64,000 nucleotides of DNA from Dysgonomonas hofstadii (GCF_014196915.1 NZ_JACIEP010000003.1:248001-312000), one strand, 5' to 3'; shown: positions 18,941 to 27,892, counted from the first letter of the stretch. Made by a program: numbers and translations. Notes: generated from the sequence alone by a model not told the origin.

Positions 18941-20205
18941 ACCTGATCGGGAAAAACAATTGATAGCTGATTATCATCTTTTTTCTTCTTCTTCGGCTCG
19001 GTCAGTATTTTCCGGACATATTCGGGGGTAGCCTCATTTACTGTACGCATTGCCAATTCGTTACAAGTAATGAAATACTGTGCTTTCTTCATCACTACAC
19101 CTATTTTTTTCAGGTGTGATGCATTTAACCGCCCATGCCTTCGTGACATAACTATAAACTGTGCCGATTTTACACCTATTCCCGGCACACGAAGTATCAT
19201 CGCATAATCAGCCTTGTTTATATCCACAGGAAACATTTCGGGATGGCGCAATGCCCATGCCAGTTTCGGATCTATTTCAAGATCGAGGTCAGGGTATGAA
19301 TCGTCAACTATTTCATCGGCACGGTACTGATAGAAACGCATCATCCAATCGGCCTGATATAAACGGTTTTCCCTTACTAACGGAGCTTGCTTCAGTGCAG
19401 GCAGGCGACTGTCATAACTGTTTACAGGAATGAATCCTGAATAATATACCCGCCGCATTTGCGTTTGCTGGTAAAGTATGGATGAAACACGCAGTATATC
19501 TTTATCCCGTTCATTTGTTGCTCCTACAATCATTTGCGTACTTTGCCCTGCCGGGACAAAACGGGGAGCTTTACGAAATTTTTTACGGTCTTCGATACTT
19601 TGCAATACTCCCTGTTGTATGTATTTCATCGGTTTATATACACTGCGATGATCCTTTTCCGGGGCAAGTAGTTTAAGATTTGTCTCGGTGGGTATTTCCA
19701 GATTCACACTCATACGATCGGCATATAGTCCGGCTTCATCTATCAATTCCTTACTGGCTCCCGGTATACTTTTCATATGGATATACCCATTGAAACGATG
19801 AACTGTACGCAGATCTTTTACGACCCGAACCATACGCTCCATTGTGTAATCGGGATTATTGATCACTCCCGAACTAAGGAAAAGACCTTCAATGTAGTTT
19901 CGACGATAAAACTCGATAGTAAGCTCTACCAGTTCCTGTACGGTGAAGGTTGCTCTTCTTATGTCATTGCTCCGGCGATTGATGCAATAAGCGCAATCAT
20001 AAATACAGAAATTCGTCAGCATTATTTTTAGTAACGACACACAGCGCCCGTCTTCGGTAAAGCTATGACAGATACCCATTCCGCCCACAGTATTACCCAG
20101 ACTGCCCGCTTTATTTTTCCGGACAGTCCCGCTGGAAGAACACGAAACATCGTATTTCGCTGATTCGGCCAGGACCTTGAGCTTTTCGAGTACATTATCG
20201 TTCAT
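18937..20205 (-). CDS. Putative DNA modification/repair radical SAM protein (TIGR03916)
   Basis: This is a 422-aa radical SAM enzyme. The 4Fe-4S cluster ligands are Cys67, Cys71 and Cys74 in FCIYDCAYC. Further cysteines lie near the N-terminus (SCSSSG; GICHSF; GRCVSLL). A helix-hairpin-helix DNA-binding motif, ILRVPGIGVKSAQFIVMSRR, lies near residues 335-355, consistent with action on DNA. The C-terminus is lysine-rich (EPKKKKKDD). It is cotranscribed with the DUF4130 partner (4-bp overlap). Divergent transcription from the NlpC/P60 gene leaves a 222-bp control region. Radical SAM plus HhH plus a glycosylase-like partner argues for a DNA base reaction, but no substrate is known. Confidence 0.93.
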   Translation of the reverse strand: MNDNVLEKLKVLAESAKYDVSCSSSGTVRKNKAGSLGNTVGGMGICHSFTEDGRCVSLLKIMLTNFCIYDCAYCINRRSNDIRRATFTVQELVELTIEFYRRNYIEGLFLSSGVINNPDYTMERMVRVVKDLRTVHRFNGYIHMKSIPGASKELIDEAGLYADRMSVNLEIPTETNLKLLAPEKDHRSVYKPMKYIQQGVLQSIEDRKKFRKAPRFVPAGQSTQMIVGATNERDKDILRVSSILYQQTQMRRVYYSGFIPVNSYDSRLPALKQAPLVRENRLYQADWMMRFYQYRADEIVDDSYPDLDLEIDPKLAWALRHPEMFPVDINKADYAMILRVPGIGVKSAQFIVMSRRHGRLNASHLKKIGVVMKKAQYFITCNELAMRTVNEATPEYVRKILTEPKKKKKDDNQLSIVFPDQV

Positions 20206-20377
20206 ACTTATACAAAGAAAAGCATTTCATAATGAAAAACGTTATCCAGAATTGCTAAAAATTTTCACTTGTTGAAAAGTCATTTGGTTAATATTCAAAT
20301 ACATATTTTAAATAAAATTAATTATGCAAAAGCGGAAAAGAAATTAATAAAATGTCTCTATTTATACGGACTTTTAT

Positions 20378-20385
20378 TATATTTG
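20378..20385 (+). promoter_or_regulatory. -7 box upstream of the NlpC/P60 operon
   Basis: TATATTTG matches TAnnTTTG exactly, 43 bp before the start at 20428. No TTTG is seen at the expected -33 spacing. It probably drives the NlpC/P60 and epimerase genes. Confidence 0.5.
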
Positions 20386-20427
20386 TATATAAAGTCGAAA
20401 TAGGATAAAACTACTTTTCCTGAATAT

Positions 20428-21636
20428 ATGAGAAAACTATATATAACAATATTTGCCGTTCTCTTTTCACTTAACGCACTCTGTCAGAAAGAAAAAGCAG
20501 TATATAAATATGCTGGACTGGAAGTCATAATTGGAAACATACAAAAAGAATATATACCGGATAAACGGGTGAAGGTATATGAAATAGAAGTTGATACATC
20601 ACAGAAGCAACCAACCCTGATAGGAGTAACATCTGATTTAACGGCATATGAAAAGTTAGTCAGTCTGGCTACAGAAACATACGGTTCGTCATTCGTTAAT
20701 AAAGTGAACCTTTTACCTTCCAAAGATTTAGGAGATAAAACATACGGTGCCATCAACCTTTCGGTAGCAGACATAAGGGAAGAAGCTAATTTTACGTCAG
20801 GAATGGCAACACAGGCTATTCTTGGCACACCTATCCGCATACTTCAAAAAGATGGCTGGTACAGGATACAAACTCCTGACGGGTATATAGGCTGGTCGCA
20901 GCATTTCAACTTCCACCCAATGACAAAGGAGGAATTCAATTCGTGGACAACTGCTAAAAAGATAATCTTTACCGGTTACTTTGGTTTTGCATACTCTGCT
21001 CCTGATAAAAACAGTCAGACCATATCTGATCTGGTGAATAGTAATATACTCAAATATGATGGCGAACAAGGTGACTTTTATAAAGTTTCTTATCCTGACG
21101 GACGAACAGCTTATGTATTGAAATCCCAGTCTGAATTGTATGATAACTGGTATTCGTCTTTACAATTAACAAAAGAAAGTATTGTGAAAACAGCCTTCAC
21201 TATGATGGGAATACCTTATGTATGGGGCGGCACATCGGTAAAAGGCATGGATTGCAGCGGCTTTACCAAACAGATACTTTTTATGCATGGAGTGATACTT
21301 ATGCGTGATGCCTCGCAGCAAGTCAATACAGGTATACCGGTCGACATTACCAAAGGATATAATAATCTGCAAACAGGAGATTTAATGTTCTTTGGGAAAA
21401 AGGATGAGAAGACCGGGAAAGAACGGATACGCCATGTCGGATTCTATATTGGAAACAACGAATTCATCCATGCTTCGGGTTATATACGTATAGGTAGTCT
21501 AGATCCCCAAAAAGAGAATTACGACGAAGTTAATACAAAAGAATTTATACGAGCCTCCAGAATAACCGGAGCTATAGACACAGAAGGAATATGGTCTATT
21601 GCCAATAATCCTTTTTATAAAACCATTACAGAATAA
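20428..21636 (+). CDS. Exported SH3-NlpC/P60 gamma-D-Glu-mDAP endopeptidase
   Basis: This secreted C40-family cysteine peptidase of 402 aa starts with a signal peptide (MRKLYITIFAVLFSLNALCQ). Bacterial SH3 domains (about 105-235; LGTPIRILQKDGWYRIQTPDGYIGW and ILKYDGEQGDFYKVSYPDGR) precede the catalytic domain (about 250-395). The catalytic Cys276 lies in MDCSGFTK, after IPYVWGGTS, and the histidines are His336 (RHVGFYIG) and His348 (FIHASG). Such enzymes cut between gamma-D-Glu and diaminopimelate in peptidoglycan stem peptides and release L-Ala-D-Glu. The epimerase that uses exactly that dipeptide is encoded 15 bp downstream. Confidence 0.94.
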   Translation: MRKLYITIFAVLFSLNALCQKEKAVYKYAGLEVIIGNIQKEYIPDKRVKVYEIEVDTSQKQPTLIGVTSDLTAYEKLVSLATETYGSSFVNKVNLLPSKDLGDKTYGAINLSVADIREEANFTSGMATQAILGTPIRILQKDGWYRIQTPDGYIGWSQHFNFHPMTKEEFNSWTTAKKIIFTGYFGFAYSAPDKNSQTISDLVNSNILKYDGEQGDFYKVSYPDGRTAYVLKSQSELYDNWYSSLQLTKESIVKTAFTMMGIPYVWGGTSVKGMDCSGFTKQILFMHGVILMRDASQQVNTGIPVDITKGYNNLQTGDLMFFGKKDEKTGKERIRHVGFYIGNNEFIHASGYIRIGSLDPQKENYDEVNTKEFIRASRITGAIDTEGIWSIANNPFYKTITE

Positions 21637-21651
21637 CGAAGTATATTATAT

Positions 21652-22791
21652 ATGACTCAAACAAGAAGAAATTTTCTGAAGACAGCTGCCGTTACGGCCA
21701 TTGGTGCAGGAATAACTGCAAGTCCTCTGAATGTATTCGCACAGAATAACAGAACGGTCATATCATTGTCTAAGAAAATGAAATTGACCTTCAAGCCATA
21801 TGACCTGCAATTACGCCATGTTTTCACATTGGCAAACTCTTCGAGGAAAACAACTCCGGTAGTGCTTACTGAAATAGAATATGACGGCATTGTTGGCTAT
21901 GGAGAAGCCTCTCTTCCACCCTATCTGGGCGAAACGCAGGCTTCGGTAATAGAGTTTCTGAAGAAAATCGATCTGGAACAATTTCCCAGCCCTTTCGATT
22001 TGGAAGAAATCCTTACCTATATAGATAAAATAGCTGATAACAACACTGCGGCAAAAGCATCTATTGATATTGCGTTGCATGATCTGGTCGGCAAACTGAT
22101 GAACCAACCTTGGTATAAGATATGGGGATTGGATAAATCAAAGACTCCCGATACAACCTTTACCATAGGTATAGACACGGATGAAGTCGTAAAGCAGAAA
22201 ACCAAAGAAGCAGCACCTTACAATATACTTAAAGTAAAGCTGGGGCGTGATACCGATAAGCAAATGATAGAAGCTATTCGTTCGGTAAGCGATAAGCCAA
22301 TCGCCGTAGATGCCAATCAGGGCTGGAAAGACAAGCACTATGCGCTGGATATGATCTACTGGCTGAAAGAACGGGGAGTGAAAATGATAGAGCAACCTCT
22401 CTCAAAATACAATCTTGATGATGCGGCATGGATCACCGAAAGAAGTCCCATTCCTGTATTTGCAGACGAATCATTTCAACGGCTGTCTGATGTATTAAGA
22501 CTTAAAGGAGCATTCTCCGGCATCAATATAAAACTGATGAAGTGTACGGGAATGCGTGAAGCCTGGAAAATGATGACTGTAGCACGTGCTGCTCATATGG
22601 ATGTGATGATAGGTTGCATGACCGAAACTTCATGTGCGATATCGGCTGCCACACAGCTTTCTCCTGGAGTAGTCTGGGCTGATCTGGATGGCAATTTGCT
22701 GATCAGTAACGACTGCTATAAAGGGGTAACGGTAGTTAACGGAAAAATGACTCTGAATGACCTGCCTGGCATCGGAATTGAAAAACTCTGA
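21652..22791 (+). CDS. L-Ala-D/L-Glu (dipeptide) epimerase with Tat signal
   Basis: This enolase-superfamily dipeptide epimerase (379 aa) converts L-Ala-D-Glu from peptidoglycan into L-Ala-L-Glu. The catalytic pattern is complete: the KxK motif at Lys194-Lys196, metal ligands Asp220, Glu247 and Asp272, and the opposite base Lys294 in INIKLMKCTG. The N-terminus is a twin-arginine signal (TRRNFLK at residues 4-10, hydrophobic stretch, then VFAQ), so the enzyme should be exported folded to the periplasm. The cytosolic E. coli and Bacillus homologues lack this. It sits 15 bp after the NlpC/P60 gene that supplies its substrate. Dipeptide specificity is inferred from context. Confidence 0.92.
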   Translation: MTQTRRNFLKTAAVTAIGAGITASPLNVFAQNNRTVISLSKKMKLTFKPYDLQLRHVFTLANSSRKTTPVVLTEIEYDGIVGYGEASLPPYLGETQASVIEFLKKIDLEQFPSPFDLEEILTYIDKIADNNTAAKASIDIALHDLVGKLMNQPWYKIWGLDKSKTPDTTFTIGIDTDEVVKQKTKEAAPYNILKVKLGRDTDKQMIEAIRSVSDKPIAVDANQGWKDKHYALDMIYWLKERGVKMIEQPLSKYNLDDAAWITERSPIPVFADESFQRLSDVLRLKGAFSGINIKLMKCTGMREAWKMMTVARAAHMDVMIGCMTETSCAISAATQLSPGVVWADLDGNLLISNDCYKGVTVVNGKMTLNDLPGIGIEKL

Positions 22792-22819
22792 TATAGTCGG
22801 TTCAATGCTTATTTTTGTA

Positions 22820-22827
22820 TATATTTG
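22820..22827 (+). promoter_or_regulatory. -7 box upstream of the BadF-type kinase
   Basis: TATATTTG matches TAnnTTTG 25 bp before the GTG start at 22852, within the 60-bp gap after the epimerase gene. The kinase could thus be transcribed separately or together with the upstream genes. Confidence 0.4.
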
Positions 22828-22851
22828 CAACAATTTTAAAGATATATATTT

Positions 22852-23697
22852 GTGATTCTTTTAGCAGAAAGTGGTTCTACGAAGACTGAATGGTGTCTGG
22901 TTGACAGGGATGGGATAGCTGAACATTTCTTGTCGGATGGTATCAATCCTTTTTTTCAGACAAGGAAAGAGATTAGCCGTTTGGTCAGGCTGCAACTTCC
23001 CCAGATATTCTTCAGGGCAAAGATCACCAATATATACTTCTACGGAGCAGGATGTTCTTCCATAGAAAAGAAGAATGTAGTGAAAGCATCCCTGGAAGCT
23101 CAATTCAAGACTCCCTCTGTCATAGAGAGCGACCTTTTAGGTTCAGCACGAGCCTTGTTTCAGGATGAAGCGGGAATTGCATGCATACTCGGCACAGGAT
23201 CAAATTCATGTTTCTATGACGGAGAGAATATTATTAAGAATGTTAAGTCTTTAGGATATATTCTTGGTGACGAAGGCAGTGGCGCCTCTTTAGGTAAAGT
23301 GTTCCTGTCCGATTGCCTGAAAGGCCTTGCACCAAAGGAACTGATAGAACCTTTCTACAAAAAATATAAGATAGACCCGGATGAAATAATGGATTATGTA
23401 TACTCTAAACCGTTTCCAAACCGGCTTCTTTCCGTATTATCTTTCTTCTTGTATGAATATCTGGAGCATCCGTACGTAAATAACCTGGTACGCAAGAATT
23501 TACGGTCTTTCTTCGAACGGAATATATTGCAATATGAATATACAGAATACCCGATACGTTTTGTGGGTTCAATAGCCAAGATGTATTCTTTCATATTGCG
23601 GGAGATAGCGCAGGAGATCGGGATCTATATCGATGTGATCATTGAAAATCCCATCAAAGGCCTTATCGAGTACCACCACGACAATGGACATGTATAA
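22852..23697 (+). CDS. BadF/BadG/BcrA-type N-acetyl amino-sugar kinase (paralogue 1)
   Basis: This cytoplasmic ATP-dependent kinase (281 aa) belongs to the BadF/BcrA ATPase family, which includes N-acetylglucosamine kinases and the MurNAc kinase of Tannerella. The start is GTG; no ATG is available, and the alignment with the paralogue at 57769 (MIILADGGSTK) supports it. Motifs are the phosphate loop LLAESGSTKTEW, FYGAGCSS, ACILGTGSNSCFYDG, GYILGDEGSGASLGK and a late IRFVGSIAK. It follows the peptide-cleaving genes at 60 bp. It probably phosphorylates GlcNAc or MurNAc from cell-wall turnover; the sequence cannot tell which. Confidence 0.88.
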   Translation: MILLAESGSTKTEWCLVDRDGIAEHFLSDGINPFFQTRKEISRLVRLQLPQIFFRAKITNIYFYGAGCSSIEKKNVVKASLEAQFKTPSVIESDLLGSARALFQDEAGIACILGTGSNSCFYDGENIIKNVKSLGYILGDEGSGASLGKVFLSDCLKGLAPKELIEPFYKKYKIDPDEIMDYVYSKPFPNRLLSVLSFFLYEYLEHPYVNNLVRKNLRSFFERNILQYEYTEYPIRFVGSIAKMYSFILREIAQEIGIYIDVIIENPIKGLIEYHHDNGHV

Positions 23698-23704
23698 AAA
23701 GAAA

Positions 23705-23730
23705 GAGCACAAATCTTGAAATATGTGCCC
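23705..23730. terminator. Weak terminator-like hairpin between convergent genes
   Basis: The arms gagcaca (23705-23711) and tgtgccc (23724-23730) pair with one G-U, next to an A-rich stretch upstream that reads as a U-run on the minus strand. It lies between the kinase and the convergent amidase-like gene and is most likely to serve the minus strand. Confidence 0.45.
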
Positions 23731-23751
23731 CTTCTCACCTTGTGTATTAAC

Positions 23752-26700
23752 CTAATACCCGGACATAAACGACAAGACAGCTTTCATCAGACTATCCCGT
23801 TCGCTTTCGCCCTTTATCGTTTCAAATGGAAATCCCAGTATAAGAGTTTTATAGTCACCTTTATAAGCGACTCCAGCGCTCAGGTTATTCTCAGAATATC
23901 TGAAAACTGTTTCACCACCATTTCCAACAGGCTCTATGGCATCCGGCGATTCCACAGCATAGAAGTCAGAATTCAATTTTGTATAAAATTCATAATTACC
24001 TGTAAGAGAAGGATAAGGCGAAACAACACTTTTAACTTTGCCTTCCACAGCAGCCCTGCCTACGCGCCATTTATACTTTAATATATCTGTCGCAAACTTC
24101 TTGTCTGTTTCCTGTGCATCTGGCGTATCCCACAGATCGGAAGCCACATAAGCGCCACTGACAAATATATTCCCTCCCTGTTCACAATATCCTGCAATCT
24201 TATCCTGTAGTTCTTTAGGGAAAGTCTTAAACCCAGCAGGGAAAGCTCCTCTTCCTATTTTGGTTTGCCGTTGTTTACCCAGGATGAGATCAACCAGTTT
24301 AAAGTCGTTCATATTAACGTAGCCTTCAATCACAGCATCCCGGTTGGCTGAAACAAACGAATATCCGGCTTTTGCAATAGACCGTCCGTGCAGTGCCGGA
24401 TAATCGAAGATATTTCCTGCGACGACCGTCGTTTCAAAGTTAGCATTACTTGCTCCAAAACCTGCTGCATCGTCATCCATCCATGGAATAATACGCCTGA
24501 ATTCGTACTGGCTGCCTATGTAGTTATATTCCACTTTATCAGGTACTCCATGATCGATAAAGTCTACAAAACCTCCGATGCTATCTTTTGTAGCAAAACT
24601 ATAAGGAGCAGAGAGACGGTCGAAACCGTTTATTATCAACACTTCGCCCAACTGATCTGACTTGCGGCAAACAGATAATATTTCGGATGGGAAACTTTCC
24701 CCTCCTTTATTCAGGGCCGCAACTTTAAAACTGTATACCTTATCTTTTGTTATAGGAAGGCGTACAGTAGAATTATCCACAACGATTCCATTATTGAAAT
24801 CTCCATCGCCTGCACGGGTGTAAACAATATACTTTTCAGGTTTGGCTGTGGACTCGGAAACATCTTCTACCCCACTCCATTTCAATTCGACTTCGGTATC
24901 TCCTGAAAATGATGCGCTGAAAGATTTCACTGGCAATGGCTGTACTACATAATCATACCCATATTGCTTAGCCACAAATTTCAGCATACCTTTATAAATA
25001 GACCGGCTGACTGTAAACCTGAAACCAGGATCGAGTCCATATTTCATATCAGCAAAATTCTGATGAGATAACAGTTCCAGCAACATAGTCGGTACGTTCG
25101 GAACCCGGGCTTCGCTGTACGAGCGGTTCCAGACATGGCGCCGTGTCCAGTTCGGCTCATATTCCCGACGGATATCATTCACTATCTCATCCATTATGAC
25201 CATCGACAAATCGCGCGATGTCCAGCGGGTTTTGCCGTTTTCGAATTTTTCATCATTATGATGGGTCATGTATATTCCTAATGTGCCGATAATGGAATCA
25301 TTGAATGTTGTTCCGGCATCGGTATGGAATGCGAAAGCGAGATCAACAGGAATATTCAGACCATCTTGTTTTGGTAAGGCTGAAGAACCACCAGCCAGAT
25401 AATTCACCCAAAATCCACGGCTCTGATAATCATCTGTATAATCATTCCTGCTTTCACTTTTGTTATAAACACTGTCGGGGACTCCCGCCCATTGCAGCCA
25501 GTAACGTGCTCCTTCTGTATAGCGGGGATAACCGCTGATCCCGGGCTTATAATCGGCTTTGGGCAAAAGTCTTATATTATCTGCATTGATCGATTCCGAA
25601 CTTTTTGTATTATTCGTCACAATCCCGTCCGGATGCGGCATACGTGCTATATTACCCATCCCCCCGCCTATCTTTACAGCATCGGCAGTCAGTATACGTC
25701 CGACCTTATCACTTTTGTTTGTAAGTACGATTTTACAATGGTCGTTAACACCTTTATCGAAAGAGAAGAAACCAAGGAATATCCATGTACCGCCACCCAT
25801 TTTCTGATTGACTGTAAAATCGGTCTTTCCTCCCAGATGATAAACACTGTATAAGGCATCGTCCGTACTGTTCTTTAATGTTTTATAAGATATATAAACC
25901 GCATAGCTGCCCTTTTCTGGAATATCGGGAACCCATTCGCAAAAACTTGCTTCCGGTTCTTTATTCACAGTCTTCACCTTGCGGTAAGAGCCTGCTCTGA
26001 ATGGATTTTCTCCATCCAGATAGCTCTTCTTCATATATGCAAATCCTTCATCAGAGCCAGCTGTCCAGCTGTCTTTTCCGTTTGTTTCTTTATATTGTGA
26101 TCTGTCCCACACCTTGTCATTATCCACTATAACCTCATGCCGTTGTATGTCACGTTCGCGGGGCAATAATACGTTTGCTCCTGCATTTTCGAGCATTGGC
26201 ACCAGATAAGGCAATACATAACTTTGCGTATACAAGTCTTCTACTGTCTGGAAAATGCGCGCCCTCTGCCATTCCCACCGTGTCAGTTTTTGTTCGTAAT
26301 ACCAGCCATGACTCTGCCACATGGCGAGATGGTGGTTTTTCAATCCGTTTTCCGGAGAATAGGGTTTTGAAGTATTGGTTACCAAAGGTTTCGTCAGCTT
26401 GTTGGCAAACAATTCTTTCTTATCCCGGTTGAAAGTAGCAAGGTCTTCTATTTTTCGTGTATCGGAGATAAGTTCGACTTTATACTTACGAAAATCTTTG
26501 GGTAATACATTTTTTATATGTCTGTAAATCTCTTCTACATCATTATTGGTAAAAGCAATATAAGATAGATTAAGTGAAGCAAAAAGGCTTACAGTCTTTT
26601 TCTTAACATCCACAGAGTCGATCCTGACATTCCTTACACGAACATCCTTATTCGAAAATTCTGTAAGATACTTCCCTATTTCCTTTCTTATGCTGTCGGA

Positions 26701-26778
26701 AATGGTTTGAGCTTTTGTCTCATTTATAAAAAGAAACAAAAGAAATGTAGTAAAACATATTGTATATAACCTCTTCAT
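23752..26778 (-). CDS. Secreted amidase_3-like protein with Fn3/golvesin-type domains (annotated as xanthan lyase in relatives)
   Basis: This large exported protein has 1008 aa from the ATG at 26778, which gives a signal peptide ending NETKAQ; the frame to 26814 adds twelve residues. The first half resembles N-acetylmuramoyl-L-alanine amidases. His in MWQSHGWYYE (about 157), Glu in FQTVEDLY (about 180) and His in FAFHTDAGTT (about 485) match the zinc triad, and Glu in MLLELLSHQNFAD (about 568) matches the catalytic Glu. A golvesin-type beta domain is inserted between the first two and the last two (CEWVPDIPEKGSYAVYISY). An Fn3 domain follows (PEKYIVYTRAGDGDF), then a C-terminal domain with NIFVSGAYVASDLWD. 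Close relatives are often called xanthan lyase, but the motifs argue for a cell-wall amidase. Neighbours also handle peptidoglycan. Confidence 0.78.
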   Translation of the reverse strand: MKRLYTICFTTFLLFLFINETKAQTISDSIRKEIGKYLTEFSNKDVRVRNVRIDSVDVKKKTVSLFASLNLSYIAFTNNDVEEIYRHIKNVLPKDFRKYKVELISDTRKIEDLATFNRDKKELFANKLTKPLVTNTSKPYSPENGLKNHHLAMWQSHGWYYEQKLTRWEWQRARIFQTVEDLYTQSYVLPYLVPMLENAGANVLLPRERDIQRHEVIVDNDKVWDRSQYKETNGKDSWTAGSDEGFAYMKKSYLDGENPFRAGSYRKVKTVNKEPEASFCEWVPDIPEKGSYAVYISYKTLKNSTDDALYSVYHLGGKTDFTVNQKMGGGTWIFLGFFSFDKGVNDHCKIVLTNKSDKVGRILTADAVKIGGGMGNIARMPHPDGIVTNNTKSSESINADNIRLLPKADYKPGISGYPRYTEGARYWLQWAGVPDSVYNKSESRNDYTDDYQSRGFWVNYLAGGSSALPKQDGLNIPVDLAFAFHTDAGTTFNDSIIGTLGIYMTHHNDEKFENGKTRWTSRDLSMVIMDEIVNDIRREYEPNWTRRHVWNRSYSEARVPNVPTMLLELLSHQNFADMKYGLDPGFRFTVSRSIYKGMLKFVAKQYGYDYVVQPLPVKSFSASFSGDTEVELKWSGVEDVSESTAKPEKYIVYTRAGDGDFNNGIVVDNSTVRLPITKDKVYSFKVAALNKGGESFPSEILSVCRKSDQLGEVLIINGFDRLSAPYSFATKDSIGGFVDFIDHGVPDKVEYNYIGSQYEFRRIIPWMDDDAAGFGASNANFETTVVAGNIFDYPALHGRSIAKAGYSFVSANRDAVIEGYVNMNDFKLVDLILGKQRQTKIGRGAFPAGFKTFPKELQDKIAGYCEQGGNIFVSGAYVASDLWDTPDAQETDKKFATDILKYKWRVGRAAVEGKVKSVVSPYPSLTGNYEFYTKLNSDFYAVESPDAIEPVGNGGETVFRYSENNLSAGVAYKGDYKTLILGFPFETIKGESERDSLMKAVLSFMSGY

Positions 26779-27202
26779 CTTATCTAAATTATTAAAACCT
26801 GACACACCTGACACTTCGCAACGCTCCGTTCAATGTGCTAATTAGTAAATGTGCCAATGATGACAGTCAATAAAGAACTCCTGTTACTCTATGCTTCAAA
26901 AAAGTTACAATCAACGATCGCCGAAGCGGAGGCGAGGCAAATGTTACACTTTTGCAGCTTTTTTAATCAAAACCTGATAGATTCAGTTGACAGTCAGCAT
27001 TAAACAATTTTATTCTTTGCGTCTCTGCGCCTTTGCGAGAGGCTTTTTTTGTTAAAACCTGACACTTCTGACAGATTATCCCGTAAAGTCGCTAAGTTTA
27101 ATTTTCCTTATTTGGCTCCGCCGATACTTTGCATTCTTAATTTATAATTCATAACTCATAATTCTTAATTCCTTTACTTACATAGATAAAGTTCTTTTAA
27201 AA
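26779..27202. other. Repeat-filled intergenic region
   Basis: This ~420-bp region holds no gene. It contains aaaacctgacacacctgacac near 26797, the sequence tctttgcgtctctgcgcctt with tgcgag at 27014-27039 (a common Bacteroidota repeat phrase), and copy B of the composite element (27054-27193). The T-run ggctttttttg at 27041 after gcgagag may add weak termination on the plus strand. Confidence 0.6.
27054..27193. repeat. Composite intergenic element, copy B (inverted relative to copy A at 15118-15250)
   Basis: Read on the minus strand this repeats, in order, the 22-bp aactttatctatgtaagt block (27172-27193), the aattatgagttat AT-rich section and the gcgacttt...gataatctgtcagaagtgtc section of copy A. 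The two differ by a few substitutions and small gaps in the middle. It lies just downstream of the deacetylase stop. Confidence 0.75.
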
Positions 27203-27892
27203 TTATAAACGGTTGAATGTGTATCCTTTCTTTTTTAGCTGCTTAATTATTTCATCCAGCCGGAGATATAGTTTATCGGTACGTTTGTAATGCGTTCCCG
27301 GATGGATAAGTATAATCGCCCCATTCAGTCCGTTTTCTTCTTCGAAAACAAATAACAGGTCGATAAGTTGCTGCGACGACATATAATTCTTCATGTCGGG
27401 CGTTGTATAATCGGCTGCCGTTCGAAGTCCCGAAGTAAAATTGACAGATACTTGCCCCTGGGTTTCAATCAGCCTTACCGTTTCCCTGTTATACCACTCC
27501 GATGGTGGCAGATAATAATCCACGTTTGAAATATCTACTCCAAACTTTTCAAGTTCAGCCATATTTCTGCGGAAATCATTTATCAGGCTGTCAGCACTCA
27601 CTCTTGTATTTTCTCTTTCGGCACCCCAGCCGGCATAAAGAATATGTTTATCGGAATGCCCGCCTATATAATGACCTTTCTTTATAATTTCCTTTATTAC
27701 AGCCTCATGCTCTTTCATTCTTAAATTATTACCTGTAAGAAAGAACGAGCCTTTAATCTTGTGTTTATCCAGTGTTTTAAGTATCGAAGTCGCTCCTTCG
27801 AATGTTGAATCTGCCGGAAAAATCAGGTGGACTACTTTTCTGTCTGCATTGATACGGACAGTAGCCCCCTGATTATCCGTTACATTATTTAC
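27203..27892 (-). CDS. NodB-type polysaccharide deacetylase domain, -1 frame continuation of the GH9 gene
   Basis: The reading frame encodes a polysaccharide-deacetylase domain of about 229 residues. In order: VVHLIFPADSTFEGA (motif 1 region with the metal-binding Asp), IKGSFFLTGN, GHYIGGHSDKH (motif 2, HSxxH zinc histidines), YYLPPSEWYN (motif 3) and AIILIHPGTH (motif 5). The first Met, at 27718, lies after motif 1 and the FFLTGN strand, so a protein starting there would lack part of the active site. Between the GH9 stop and that Met there is no ATG, GTG or TTG in frame. The frame joins GH9 directly at an A10 tract (27893-27902): one extra A, or a -1 slip, would give a GH9-deacetylase fusion of about 830 aa. 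It is therefore not an independent gene. It would remove N-acetyl groups from amino-sugar glycans. Confidence 0.75.
   Translation of the reverse strand, partial: VNNVTDNQGATVRINADRKVVHLIFPADSTFEGATSILKTLDKHKIKGSFFLTGNNLRMKEHEAVIKEIIKKGHYIGGHSDKHILYAGWGAERENTRVSADSLINDFRRNMAELEKFGVDISNVDYYLPPSEWYNRETVRLIETQGQVSVNFTSGLRTAADYTTPDMKNYMSSQQLIDLLFVFEEENGLNGAIILIHPGTHYKRTDKLYLRLDEIIKQLKKKGYTFNRL

Noticed and set aside
27203-27718. Polysaccharide deacetylase as a separate 171-aa gene starting at 27718
   Set aside because: The start would remove motif 1 and the first strands; the open frame continues upstream to the GH9 A10 tract.
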